Shown one piece after another: positions 39,191 through 54,066 of a stretch of 64,000 nucleotides of DNA. The notes under the pieces are model-generated. The model did not search any database. It worked only from the letters and a program-made list of their open reading frames with translations, and was not told where the DNA came from. The translations under genes and the position numbers were made by a program. This DNA comes from Patagioenas fasciata (lineage: Eukaryota; Chordata; Aves; Columbiformes; Columbidae). Position 1 is the stretch's first letter. The number at the start of each line of letters is the position of its first letter. The DNA lies in assembly GCF_037038585.1 (NCBI RefSeq), contig NC_092526.1, positions 6,534,001 through 6,598,000 of the forward strand, given 5' to 3'.

Positions 39191-40942
39191 GCACGTGAGT
39201 GGTGAGATAGAGAATCAGCCTTTGCTGTGTTGTACTCAGCGCGGAGGGAGGTCACTCAGGGTCTCGGAGTTCACGTACAAATACAGATCAACTCCTAAGA
39301 TGATATTAAGGGATGTTCCGTAATTGATTTTTAATTTAAAATACACAAGGCATACAAAACCTCAATGGCAACTTCAGCAAGATCAGGTTCATTTCTAACA
39401 GATACAGCAGTTTTGTGTCAGTGTGTATTCCATACCATATCAAATACTCTTTGTGGTTATTCTTAAAGCATTTCCCCCCAAAATCCTGAGGATCACAGGC
39501 AGTGATTCCTGCATGGAGCCGGGAGGGACCCGATTGCTGCTGAGTCTCCTGCAGCGGTGAGCGGATCAGCGCCACTGCTGCTTCCACCAACAGATAATTA
39601 CAGTTCCAAATTAGTATTTTAATGAACTGATCTCAGCAAATGTAAAGCGAAATCTCCCAGGCATTCAAGAAATAAGCAGGAGGGAAAATTATTACTGTGA
39701 AGTTCAACAGACGGCTGGTCAGCAGGTGCTGGCTTGGCAAAGGGGTTGAGTGTCGCTGTCTCAGTGTGTGAGAGGAGGTCCGTTAGGGTTCTGGTCCTGC
39801 AAGGTGCTGAGCGGCGTCTGCAAGCGGCACCATCACTTCAGTGCAGATTGAAAACATCTGGGACATCATCTCACAAGCTTTCCAGGTGAATAGGAATATC
39901 TATTAAAAATAGCTAAATGCCAGATCATCTTTAAAAGCTCAAGTCTCAGTCCCGTAAGACGACACACGTGTCATAGCACCAGGGAAGCTCAGGGCAAAGC
40001 GGATCATGAGAGCGCAGCCTGAATTTCAAACAAATGTACACAGGGACTCAAAAAGCACCTGTAAATCAGTTCCTTTCTATACGTTATCACAGCATGAATT
40101 GTGTTTTCTTCTTCAGGATGGACAGGTACCTTGATCCAGTTTGCATCAGGCACCATGGTCATGCCAGGTCTGGGGAGAGGGTTGTGTAGAAGGAGGAACA
40201 AAGAAGGAGAAACGTTCCCCCACCAGCTCTGACGTGTGTTTAGATGGCCAGAAGTCATGGGCCAGCACCAATACTCGTTTTCCTTCTGCTGCTTCTTCCT
40301 CCCAATTCAGTTTCTTTAAGGAAGTGCCATTTTAGTAAAGTCCTATTTTGCTTTCTCACAATAATCGGAGAATTTTTAAAGTTTGTTTTGGTTTTGTTGT
40401 GTTTTTTCTCTGTAAAATATGATACTGAGTTTGAAGTACCTGTTTCGGTTAAAAATACGCAATGAAATTGTAGCCTGATTTGGAATTTCTCCCAACACAC
40501 CCCTTCGTTTTAGATTTGTGTTTTTGTCTGTGGTTATTTGAATGTTATCATCTCATATTCTCAGTAAAGATTCCCGTTACCTTCCGCAGCCTTTGGGTAT
40601 GCACGGATGTAGATAGAGCTCCTTTTCTCTCAGATCTTTGGAGGAAAAATGGCAAAGCGCCTTTCAGCGCTGTGCTGTGAACCACACTTCATTAGCTTCT
40701 CACAGAACACAAGAGGAGCTTACCATGTCATAGGATGGAAAAATAGTGCTGAGTTGCACACGGGCTTTCATGTTTCCAGTTGATGCTTTCTGACTCACCC
40801 TCTGTGACAGTCAGAAACTCCTGAAAGGCAAAAGGCTAAAAAGCGAGAGAAAAGCTGCAGGTTCACCCCTAGTGTCGTGTCTCTTTCAGGTATTTAATGT
40901 GTATTTCTGCTTAGTGCTATAAGTGACTTTCAGACAACGGGA

Positions 40943-41228
40943 CCAGACTCCTGTCAGTGGTGCCCAATGACAGGATGAGGGGCAATGGGTACAGAGTGAA
41001 GCACAGGAGGTTCCATCTGAATATGAGGAGAAACTTCTTTCCTGTGAGGTGCCAGAGCCTGGACCAGGCTGCCCAGAGAGGCTGTGGAGTCTCCTTCTCT
41101 GGAGACATTCAAACCCGCCTGGACACCTTCCTGTGTGATCTGCTCTGGTGAACCTGCTTTAGCAGGTGGGTTGGACTGGATGATCTCCAAAGGTCCCTTC
41201 AACCCCAACCACTCTGTGATTCTGTGAT
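40943..41228 (+). mobile_element. CR1 LINE 3' end, sense strand
   Basis: Begins near CCAGACTCCTGTCAGTGG and ends with CTCTGTGATTCTGTGAT, an intact pair of CR1 terminal octamers. It closely matches the copy at 37551-37770, with a few substitutions. Another CR1 3' end follows within about 25 bp. Confidence 0.93.
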
Positions 41229-41249
41229 ATGTGGATATATGGCCTGGAA

Positions 41250-41375
41250 AAGTTGAAGGCCGGGCTGGATGGGGCTTTGAGCAACCTGGCCTAGTGGAAG
41301 GTGTCCCTGCCTATGGCAGGGGGTTGGAACTCGGTGATCTTTGAGGTCACTTCCAACCCAAACTATTCTATGACA
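41250..41375 (+). mobile_element. CR1 3'-end fragment of a different subfamily
   Basis: Blocks AAGGCCGGGCTGGATGGGG, GGTGTCCCTGCCTATGGCAG, GGTTGGAACTCGGTGATC and CCAACCCAAACTATTCTATGA are the 3' tail of the CR1 type ending in ATTCTATGA. It lies in tandem after the preceding copy. Confidence 0.92.
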
Positions 41376-44300
41376 TGTCATAAAATATGAATATTCACAA
41401 TCAATATAGTGATCTGTAGTTTTATTGTGTCATTCCTCGTTTTCTTTCTGCTACTCTGATGCTTTCCCAGCGGTGGCCTTGGAGGAAGCCCCGTCACCAG
41501 CGCCTGACCAGGACGCGGTACAACAGCCTCCGGTGGGGATGTGGGTACAGCATCCCTGTGCAGTAGGAACGTCTTTGTAGGATTCATTTGAAAGCATAAA
41601 ATGTAATGGGCTGCAAGGTTCAATCGTGAAGGCTTTTCTATTTTTTTCTGCTGAAGCAGCTTGTCATTTTAGTTTTAACTACAGGAGACAGGACAAAATT
41701 GTTAAAGCAATCCAATTATGTTAGCTATTGAACAGGGGATTTCTGCCCACCTTTTCCGAGTGAAAGTAAGTAGGAATTGTGCATTAGCCTTTAAAATTTT
41801 GCAAGTTGTAACCTGTGTAACATGACCAGGGGACTTGGAGAAGTCTGGGTACTCTGCTGCCATCCAGCTCCAGGTCAGCGCTTCTGACGATCCAGCAGGT
41901 TCCCCGCAAAGGGCATCTGTGGAAATTAGAACAGTCCCTCTTTTTGATCCATTTAGAAACGAGACAGAAATCAATCAGTTGAACTCTGAATTTCCAACTT
42001 GATTTTATCTTTACACCAGAGTATTGCAAAGAGTCTGTCATCGCCCAAAGGCGAGAGAAAGCCAGTCAAGACAAATAGCTGGTATTTATTTATTTACAGT
42101 TTAGCGAGGGAGAGGCTGTACAGGTGTAGGAAAGTGTTTTGGGTGCCTGGAGAGCAAGGACATCCCCATTCTGACATTCACATCCCACTATCGCCATACA
42201 CGGCGACATCAATTCCTGTGGAGTCTCTTCATTTACATGGGGAAATAATTAATTCTGAGCTTTTGACAAATGCGTAACGAAACTGGGATGGCTCAACTGA
42301 TCAGGCCAGTGGGCAACACCTTCAGTGTTATCCAGGTCCCCTTTTGCCGGCGTGTCGCTCGCCCTTCTCCTCTCTTCCAGGCCGCAAAAAGCCACACAGG
42401 ACACAGAATCCAACTCTCAACCTCCAGCTCAAACGTCTTTTGTTACTTCTTTTCAATTTTAAAATTCTGATAAATGTACCTTCCCTGTTCGCTTTTCCTT
42501 CCCACCAACTCGGTGCTTGAAGGATTATACAGGACGCAGCTCCTGGGGCTCCGCAGGGGTCAGACCCAGCTGCCACATCAGCGTCACCAGGACCTGGGGA
42601 CCACCACGTGCTGGCTGCGATGGGGAGGGGACGGTCACCCTGAGCACCCCGGGGTCCCACACCAACTGCACCATAACCACGGCAGCAGAATTTGGCTCAG
42701 GAGGTAAAGCAAGCAGCCAAATAATGTGGCCACGTTCTGGAAGTCCCTTTGTCTCAAATATTTCACAGCATTTTTGTGCTTTCTTCACAACTGAAATAAG
42801 ATACAGGAGTTATTTGTATTTCTTTGGAGCTCATTATTTTCCCAGTATAAGAGCCGCATACCCTGCTGCCAGGCCCTCCGGTGTTCACATGCGCTTTTTA
42901 GCTTACAAACCCGATTTCTAATAAGTAGCTTCTATCAACTCCTCTGTACTTATCTCACTTAAAATACACCTTGTGAGAAGAAACACAAACTCCAAACCAT
43001 GGCAGGATGCTTCATGCTTCCCACAAAGCCCCGTGCACACTGAATTTTCCCTTGCTGCAGCTCCCGTGGTTTCATTCCCATTGGCACCGGGGCCAGTTGT
43101 GCTGATTGCAAAGGCAGGAGAGAGGAGGAGGAATCACTGCAAATCTTAGGACCTGTCTGGAAATGAAAGACTTTAAATTCAATGCAAAACAACTTGTTCC
43201 TTGGGGCAGGCTGACCTGCGCTATTTGGTTTTTCTCAAGGGGAATGCAAAAGCTTCCCAGCAGAATTTTTGGGAGAAGGGATTGAAAATCAAAAATGTCC
43301 AAGTGAAAACCTGAGCATGTATTTGTGCAGCTGAAGATCCCTAATGATTTTCCTGCTTGGCGACCCAACTTGTTAATTCACAGCTTTCATTCCCAGCAAA
43401 AGCTGCAGCACGAAATGAAAGTTAATCCACTTTACAATTACAAAACTATGTGGGTGTATAACATCCTGGGAAATAAGGCTGAGACTAGATGGCACAAACA
43501 TGGCTCTTCCATACAGTCCCACTAAAAGATGTTGCTTAATTCCTGAATTCCTTGAAGCACTGCTGACAGCAATGGCATCTGCTGCCGAAAAACCCATCGC
43601 GGCCTCTGCCTTTGGGAAAAACGTATTTAATGATCAGCAAAGTTCAAGCTCAGCGTGTTTTGATGAATTATTAGAACCTGTCATCATTTTCTCGGGGAAA
43701 AATAATAAAAAAAGGGCTATAATGGAACACAATTTTACATTTTCCCATTTAATTGATGACGGGCTGAGTTTTTATTAATCATCCTGAGCTCCAGTGCAAG
43801 ATGCTGAAAAAGCTAATATGAGATCATTGTATCTGGTTAATGTGTGTGCTTTGCAAAATTGATAAGGCCTATCAAGACATAAATTATTTAAAATTTGATA
43901 AATGTGTTGAAATCATTGAATTTTCAAACAGACAAAGCAGAGCCATTTCTCTTCCCCCTCCCGCCCCTTCGAGACGGAGGTATTTGTGCCGCCGCGTTAT
44001 CCCTGCGGCTGAAATTACCGAGGGACACAGAGAAACGTGCGGCGGTGACACGAATATAGCCCCATGAGACACAGCCTCGGGGATGCAGGTAACCAGCAGT
44101 GCAGAGGCCATGGGGAGCCTCCCAGTATGAGTTTGTCACTGGTGAAACTGGGGGCGGGAGGAGGTTACTGAGAACCACCTCTCTCCTACTCGGCCAGTGG
44201 GATGAAAAGCTGCACCAGGGAGCAGCCGAGTGGTGTTTCCGAGCTGTTTATCCCAACAGACCTATTAATTTCACCTAATTGCTGGGAGTTTTTAAATGAT

Positions 44301-44597
44301 TCCCGGCAGGGGTGAAGCTCCAGAAGTGATTGCTGGTGATTGATGAATAACCTGGGTGAAATTCCCAAAGCATCGAAACTATTAACTCCTGCACGGGTGT
44401 TTAGTGCCCGGCCCGCAGAGAACGGCATGGGGGCAAGTTCCAGATGAACCCCAATTTATTTGGGCAAATAGAGAAAATACAGCATGTGCTGATACCAGTG
44501 TCTCACCAACGCGGGCTCCTTTCCCAAAAATAGTTCACAGGGAATGTTATTTAACCTTGTGCTGCTCTGCCACAGGCAGGATTATTCATAGAAGAGA

Positions 44598-44627
44598 AAG
44601 GTTTGGAAGAGCAAGGTTTGGAAGAGC
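44598..44627. repeat. Exact 15-bp tandem duplication
   Basis: AAGGTTTGGAAGAGC occurs twice with no gap (44598-44612 and 44613-44627), 50 bp before a CR1. A small slippage duplication. Confidence 0.9.
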
Positions 44628-44676
44628 AATCATCTTTCAGAGAAAGAACCAATGGTTTGAGGTTTAATCCTACATA

Positions 44677-45113
44677 GGGCAACAAAGATGCTGAAGGGAG
44701 TGGAGCATCTCCTGCGTGAGGAAAGGCTGAGGGAGCTGGGGCTCTGGAGCTGGAGAAGAGGAGACTGAGGGGTCACCTCATTAATGTTTACAGATATACA
44801 AAGGGTGAGTGTCAGGAGGATGGAGCCAGGCTCTTCTCTGTGACAACCAGTGATAGGACAAGGGGTGATGGGTTCAAACTGGAACACAAAAGGTTCCACT
44901 TAAATTTGAGAAGAAACTTCTTCTCAGTGAGGGTGCCAGAGCCTGGCCCAGGCTGCCCAGGGAGGTTGTGGAGTCTCCTTCTCCGCAGACATTCAAACCC
45001 GCCTGGACACCTTCCTGTGGAACCTCAGCTGGGTGTTCCTGCTCCGGCGGGGGATTGCACTGGATGAGCTTTCCAGGTCCCTTCCAACCCCTGACATTCT
45101 GGGATTCTGTGAA
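44677..45113 (+). mobile_element. CR1 LINE, 5'-truncated, sense strand (young subfamily)
   Basis: Runs from GGGCAACAAAGATGCTGAAGG through GAGGAAAGGCTGAGGGAGC and TTCCACTTAAATTTGAGAAG to CATTCTGGGATTCTGTGA. The body is the reverse-complement twin of the copies at 47.1, 53.2 and 59.3 kb. The frame encoding the end of the CR1 polymerase is largely readable but broken. Confidence 0.95.
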
Positions 45114-47094
45114 ATATCAACCACACCAGACTTTGGTTTGAGCTGTTGTGTGGTTCACGTGGCGAAAGAAACCAGCGAGGCGGCGTGGAGCCTGAGCACG
45201 GGTGCGAGATGATGTTTCCTACTGGAAAATATCTACAGCCTGATGGAAATTTTAGGGTAACTGGGTGACATTTTACAGCTTCTGTAATAGGGAAAAAGAT
45301 GAGGTGATTTCTTCTGTTTGGAAATCGCTGGTTTGGAGGGAATGGGAAAATGCAGGTGCAGCAGAGAACTCCAGCAATAGCCATCTATTTAAATGTACAC
45401 ACCAACTTCCCTAAGCAAGTAATTTTCAAATAAACCTACTAGCAATAGAGAAGCATTAGAGTGAAATGGCAAGATGCTGAGGAAGTCATTTTTTTCAGCA
45501 TGTGCTGCATTCTTTTAATATACATTTATTTTATTTCCTGGAAATTGCTAACCAAGGTGAATGAACAGCCGAACAAAGCGCATCAGCCCATCCTCGCTAA
45601 CAGCAAAAAGTCATCATGGAGCGAAGGGCCTGTGCGATGTATGGAGAACGATGCATTAGAATTTGGTTCTCGTAAGTGCAGAAAGGTTTATTCAAAGTAG
45701 AAATAAAAATCTGCACGCACACACAAAGGTTTTACACGAAAAAAGCACAAATATTATTCACGTTTCTGAACAACGTGCCCTCATTCCTGCGCCGGGCGCT
45801 GAGCAGAACCGGGCGGTTCTTTGTTAGACACCTTATTACTAAACATTTGCAAAACACAAGGGATGTACGACCTCGAGCCACAAAGTCCCCTCTCCTGCAA
45901 TACAGCGAGGTGACAGCTCTGGGAGCCGCGTTCCTGCAGGGAAATCACTGAATCAAGACAGCAGTGGGGTGAAGCGAAGAATTGAGGCTGTTTGAGACTG
46001 GAGAATCCTGCAGACTATTTCAAAGAAAGAAATAGGAAAAAATAACTGAGGTTAAGTGTAAGGTAGCACTTCCAGCCGTGGCTCGTGATCTCTAGGCCTT
46101 ACACAGCAATATTACATCCTTGTAATCCAACATATTAATGATTTCATATTCCTGTTGTATGAAAGCGGTTTTGTTGCCACATGAAATAGCTCACATCACT
46201 GTAGCTCCAGGGACGTGTTTCATTATCGCATTAGTACACCCCACCGGTGTCGCACGTAGATAATTAGCAGTATTAATAGTAGTTTAGCACAACACAACCC
46301 TGCAAGTCCACCATCACGGTTTGGAAATAATTGTGCCCTAACACCTTCCTGGTGTGACAAACCCCCCAGGTTTTATCATGCATTAGTGTTGCCCACCCTT
46401 CAGCCATCCCAAAACTTCCACCTACATATTTCTTCCTTCTGTAACGGAGCCTGCCACAAAAAAAGCCGCTTGGAAAGCAATGCTCTGCCAGCTCATTTGG
46501 CCTGAGAGCCCCCCGAAGAGACATCCACTGAGTATTACCCAGAACACACGGCTCAATGCCCTCCAGATCTCTTCATAAAAGGAGAGGGGAGAAAAGCCAA
46601 AGAGTCACTGCAGGGATTTCAATAAACATCGCAAAAGAAAAGTAGCCCAGAAGGACAACTGTGTGTGTCCTGTGCCCTTGCTGGAGGACGGGCAGAGCGC
46701 AAGCAAAGTCACAACCTCCTGGGAACCAGGGAGCTTCGTTTTTATATATTTCTCCTTATAATTTCCAACTTACAGTTCAGTTACAAGCAGCAATACCAAC
46801 TATAGGTGCCCAGTTTCCAGTGGCCATTGGCATTTTTGTGGCAGATCATTTAGCCACGCAGACACGCAGAAAAGTTTCCAGCAGTTCAGCACTGCTGGAA
46901 TCTGGAAATACTGCAGAAAAACCTCTTTTTTTTTTGTGGTTCTGAAGGCCTCGGGTCAGTTTTGGGGTAAAGGATGGGTGAGTGTGTGCATTAGTTCTTG
47001 TTTCGCCTTGGCAGCACGAGTTATCTCACCCGGCCGGTCCTGAGCTTGTAGTCAGGCCCACAAGTGGCTGAAGAACCTGCAGGAACATGAGGTT

Positions 47095-47441
47095 CACAGA
47101 ATGTCAGGGATTGGAAGGGACCTGGAAAGCTCATCCAGTGCAATCCCCCCACGGAGCAGGAACACCCAGCTGAGGTTCCACAGGAAGGTGTCCAGGCGGG
47201 TTTGAATGTCTGCAGAGAAGGAGACTCCACAACCTCCCTGGGCAGCCTGGGCCAGGCTCTGCCACCCTCACTGAGAAGAAGTTTCTTTTCAAATTTAAGT
47301 GGAACCTCTTGTGTTCCAGTTTGAACCCATTACCCCTTGTCCTACCATTGGTTGTCACCGAGAAGAGCCTGGCTCCATCCTCCTGACACTCACCCTTTAT
47401 GTATCTGTAACCATTAATGAGGTCACCCCTCAGTCTCCTCC
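47095..47441 (-). mobile_element. CR1 LINE, 5'-truncated, antisense (young subfamily)
   Basis: Starts at CACAGAATGTCAGGGATTGG and stops in GGTCACCCCTCAGTCTCCTC. It keeps an open frame for the polymerase C-terminal region on the minus strand over most of its length. It sits 1.5 kb before NXPH2 exon 2. Confidence 0.95.
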
Positions 47442-49750
<2,309 letters not shown>

Positions 49751-51099
49751 TCCGGAACTACAGATACAGCATCGGGCATAAAAGTAAGCATTTCCATTAA
49801 CCTTTTGGAGAAGAACATGTTTTCCTATCAGGTTAAAAAGTCTTTAAAAACTGTAGCTGTGTTTGTGCTGTATCGTAAATAATCCAACTATTTGTGTAAC
49901 AATCGTTTTCATTTGAGGCCGTTGCGTTTTAGCACTCTCATCATTAATAAGGGAACTACCGGGCAGAAATGACAAAAATCAAACCAAATTATGTCTGGAA
50001 TGAACGTTGATCTTTAAAATCAGTGTTTTAACTTGACTCGATGGCAGAGGGGTCCCTTTTACTTGAATCAGCCAGCGCTTAGCAGGATCTTTTTTCTCAT
50101 TGGGAACTTCAGAAAATGACTATTTAAAAAAAAATGTGAAGGAGATCTCAGCTGCTTATGCACAAAAATCCAAATAAAATGCTCTAAAGCACTCCCACTA
50201 ATTTCCTGAAGAATGCTACACACACAGGGCTCAAGGAATCCAGTCCAAATACTAAGAGAAAGTGCTATTTCTAAGACAAAAACAAAGGAATCTGCATTCC
50301 TCTGAGTCGTAGTTATTATCATCAAAGTGAAGAGTGAGTAGTTCTTCCTTCAGCCTTCTTACCCATGGATATGCAAGGATGTAATTAGACATTGACGAGC
50401 TTTAGTTTCTTAGACCCAGCGGGTGTGCGGGTTTGGTGGACATTTCTTCCTTCCACAGTCACCATCGGTTTTGATTCTTCTCAAACATTTACATATACAG
50501 CAGTACTAGTTTTATGGTGATAGAGAATAGCTATGTACACCCTGGTAAAAGATCATCTGTTTAATTTTGATAACAGGACCGGCTTCCACATCACAGAGTA
50601 ATTCTCTTTACTATCCCGCCCTCTTAGCGCTGTAGCAAGGAAACAAAATGACAGTGGCAGCTCAGACAGACTCATAAGATTAATTCTGATTTCCTTGGTA
50701 AAGTCTCATACAAAAACAAATCATTAAAAATACACAAGTAACTGGTTATTTTGTTTTTCTCTTTAGGCAACAAATTTAAACACGTGGTTTAGTTTGATCA
50801 ATAACCTAAATGTTTTCCTTCATCTCTTCTTCCGTACAGAGTCCCTCCTGCTCTAAATGATGTTTTTTAGTTTGTCTGTTACTGTTGATCCCTACAAGAT
50901 GGTCCACTTTGTATTCTGTATAGCGTGTCCTGGTTCTGGCTGTACATAAGCTTGGATTTACTGCCGAGTTCAGTGGTTGATGCTTTTGTAACTTAGCTGT
51001 AAGCCATGATTTTATTGCCATGCATTTTTACTCAGCACTGTAGGCAATTAAGAGAAAACCCTACATGCTATTTATTGTAGAGTATGTGGAAATCATGTA

Positions 51100-51107
51100 T
51101 GTATATA
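51100..51107 (+). promoter_or_regulatory. Pumilio-type element UGUAUAUA
   Basis: An exact match to the UGUANAUA consensus for PUF proteins, on the transcribed strand of the NXPH2 3' UTR. Confidence 0.6.
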
Positions 51108-51119
51108 CACTTAAATATG

Positions 51120-51127
51120 TGTACATA
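51120..51127 (+). promoter_or_regulatory. Pumilio-type element UGUACAUA
   Basis: An exact match to UGUANAUA, 12 bases after the first. A near-match UGUACAUG follows at 51141. Confidence 0.6.
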
Positions 51128-51156
51128 TACAGAATATAAGTGTACATGTATTTGTA

Positions 51157-51164
51157 TGTAAATA
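51157..51164 (+). promoter_or_regulatory. Pumilio-type element UGUAAAUA overlapping the poly(A) signal
   Basis: An exact match to UGUANAUA. Its last four bases are the first four of the AATAAA at 51161-51166, so binding by a PUF protein and by the cleavage factor could be mutually exclusive. That is inference. Confidence 0.6.
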
Positions 51165-51166
51165 AA
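51161..51166 (+). terminator. NXPH2: Poly(A) signal AATAAA of NXPH2
   Basis: A canonical hexamer 1.4 kb after the stop, followed about 30 bases later by a GU/U-rich downstream block. It is the best candidate for the main transcript end. Confidence 0.75.
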
Positions 51167-51185
51167 GAGAGTTTGCTAAATCTGG

Positions 51186-53225
51186 CACGCACTTGTGGCA
51201 TATTTGATTTCTTTTAAAATGTCATGTATATAAAGACAAAGTAAAAGACACTGCAACACATTACAGATGTTTTTCTAGGTGATATTTCACTGCGTGCTGC
51301 AGTGACCTGTGCTACACGCCGCGGCAGAACAGGTTCAATAGCATTTTGGGGTATTTGAGAAATGAAGTGCGTGTTTTGGCAAAGCCAGTCATGAACTGCT
51401 TAACAACTGTGCAGCTGCACTGAGAGTAAAGGGGTTATAGACTACATTAGAAAACGTGTGCGAGTCCCTCCCAGGAACGCGGGGGGAGCGGAACCAGCGT
51501 TTCCATGGGGAGCTGGACCAGGCTGAGCTTTCCAGACCTCAGGAAGCTGAACCAGGACCCTGAGCGAACAAACACCTAGAGCACCTGGGCCAGCTGAGGA
51601 TCCGCAGGGAAAGGCTGTGACGAGTCCAGCGACACAGATTTTCACAGGTTTGACACCCGAGCTGCTTAGCACTGAGAAGATGCACCAACCCGCAGCTTTG
51701 GCCTCCAGCGCAGCGCTGGGAAGAGCTGCTGTCTCTCATTTCTGTGTCCCCCAGGAGCTTTCCTGCCTCCAAACCTAAAGATATGGGAGCGACCACCGTC
51801 AAACCCGCTCGGCTTCCTCTGCACCTACAGAACAAAACAAGCTGGAGAAGCCAAAGTTTGCAGACAGACAGAGGCGCCTTTGGAGACTTTGCTTTAACAC
51901 AGCCTGAGCGTTTCCTCAGGGAGAAGTGACCCCTCAGCAGCAGCCCTGGACCGTTTCTGGATGATCTGACACTGGGGCGATGGGGGAAGCTCCCACCAAG
52001 CGCTGGCACGAGGCGGCAGCTGCACCAGGAGCGGGGGAAGCCGTGGTACCAAACCCCATCCACGCCAGAGAACTCACCGCCACGCATTTTTTCCAATCAC
52101 AATACTTTAAAAATCACCTTAAAAGTACTACTTTTTTAAGATTGATTTTGAGAAAGTCATTGCAAAAAAAAGAAAAAGGCACTTGCAATCTCCTTGCAGT
52201 CAAAATCAGATTAAGAAGAAATTCTGTTCACCTAGCAAGGTAAGCAAAATACAATCCAATGAATCGAAGCAAGTGACAGGCTTCATTAGGTCAAATTTCA
52301 CTCTGCCCATGTAAACAGAACCCAAATTGATGTGATTTCACACAGAACAGGGCGTATTTTAAAAGAACACTTTCCTGTATAACAAGTGACTATTTTAGAC
52401 TATTTCAGATGTCAGTGATCGTGCCTCTCGTGACTCTTATTCAAAGGACTTTAAAATACAAATTCGGAAGATTAAATCCCATTTTTAGAACGCGTCCCAA
52501 GTGTGCAATAAGGACTTATGACGCAGCAACTTAATCTAGAAGTTTTAAAAAGACATTTTAATCCAAATCTCACCAGTGTAGTTTTGCATGCACGGGTATC
52601 AATGCAAATCCGTATCTAAACTCCCGACTAAATACACTTCCTATTGTTTTCCCCATCTTATGTGTATACATATTAAAAAATGCCCATTCAGTGCAAACCT
52701 GCACCCTGTGCTGCCTTCTTTTTTGTTAATTATAATTCAAGGACATTAGAATTTGCTATTTGTTTTACACTCTGTTGACCAGCATAATCTGGATAATGTT
52801 TTATTTATAGTATAATAATGATTTGTCATTACCACCGTCCCTATTCAAATATGCACAGTTGAAAAGACAATAACAAGTCGCATAGGCTAAGTAGCTCAAT
52901 GAAATACACATCACTCAAGTGGATTTTTAGCTGTAGGGCGTCTCATTTGGAAAACCAGGCTTTGCCGTTCCCATCTCTGTCTCTTGTGAACAGCTCTAAC
53001 ACGCATCCATCACAAGGAGCTTCCTTCGTTGTTTTAAAAGTAGCAAATCAAGTGATGTTTCTCATGTGTTGGCAACCGGCACCAACACTGTATGTAGAAG
53101 GTATCACCTGTACTGTATTCAGCTCGGACAAAAGAAAAACTGAGGAATTAATGTAAAGCACTCACAGCTTTACGAAACCAAAATCATCAACTTATATGGT
53201 GGATATGGGTGTCTGGAGTCAGTGA
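51186..53225. other. Downstream flank, no gene seen
   Basis: Unique-looking sequence. A moderately GC-rich patch lies at about 51430-52080 with overlapping frames on both strands, the longest 185 codons on the minus strand at 51539-52096. The frame has no recognisable domain, so I do not call it a gene. Confidence 0.5.
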
Positions 53226-54066
53226 ACAGAATCCCAGAATGTCAGGGGTTGGAAGGGACCTGGAAAGCTCATCCAGCGCAATCCCCGCCGGAGCAGGAAC
53301 ACCCAGCTGAGGTTCCACAGGAAGGTGTCCAGGCGGGTTTGAATGTCTGCAGAGAAGGAGACTCCACAACCCCCCTGGGCAGCCTGGGCCAGGCTCTGCC
53401 ACCCTCACTGAGAAGAAGTTTCTTCTCAAATTTAAGTGGAACCTTTTGTGTTCCAGTTTGAACCCATTACCCCTTGTCCCATCATTGGTTGTCACTGAGA
53501 AGAGCCTGGCTCCATCCTCCTGACACTCACCCTTTGTATATCTGTAAACATTAATGAGGTCACCCCTCAGTCTCCTCTTCTCCAAGCTCCAGAGCCCCAG
53601 CTCCCTCAGCCTTTCCTCACACGGGAGATGCTCCACTCCCTTCAGCATCTCGGTTGCCCTGCGCTGGACTCTCTCCAGCAGTTCCCTGTCCTTCTGGAAC
53701 TGAGGGGCCACAACTGGACACAATATTCCAGGTGTGGTCTCACCAGGGCAGAGCAGAGGGGCAGGAGAACCTCTCTGACCTACTGACCACCCCCCTTCTA
53801 ATCCACCCCAGGTACCATTGCCTTCCTGGCCACAAGGGCCCAGTGCTGGCTCATGGGCATCCTGTGTCCACCAGGACCCCCAGGTCCCTTTCCCCTACGC
53901 TGCTCTCTAACAGGTCATTCCCCAACTTATACTGGAACCCGGTGTTGTTCCTGCCCAGACACAGGACTTTACACTTGCCCTTGTTCTATTTCATTACATT
54001 TTTCCTGCCCAACTGTCCAGCCTGCTCACACCTCAGCTCAGCCCCATCTCACACCCTGCTGCCCAC
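53226..54066 (-). mobile_element. CR1 LINE, longest copy in the window (young subfamily)
   Basis: From ACAGAATCCCAGAATGTCAG through the same blocks as the 44.7-, 47.1- and 59.3-kb copies, it continues further 5' (CCAGGTACCATTGCCTTCCTGG, CACAGGACTTTACACTTGCC and beyond). A minus-strand open frame of 178 codons at 53187-53723 reads as the C-terminal end of the CR1 polymerase ([40 protein letters not shown]). The frame is lost further upstream, so the copy is dead. The 5' limit is approximate. Confidence 0.94.

Larger units (their letters stand above)
49751..51185 (+). other. NXPH2: NXPH2 3' UTR
   Basis: An AT-rich untranslated tail extends from the stop to the AATAAA at 51161-51166, with cleavage expected about 15-25 bases later. 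A GU-rich block (TGTGGCATATTTGATTTCTT, about 51194-51213) follows, as expected of a real poly(A) site. Another AATAAA at 50173-50178 could give a shorter form, but it lacks a GU-rich follow-up. The last 100 bases are rich in TGTA motifs. Confidence 0.75.

Noticed and set aside
51539..52096. 185-codon minus-strand frame downstream of NXPH2
   Set aside because: No recognisable domain, in a moderately GC-rich patch with frames on both strands. No evidence of transcription signals specific to it.
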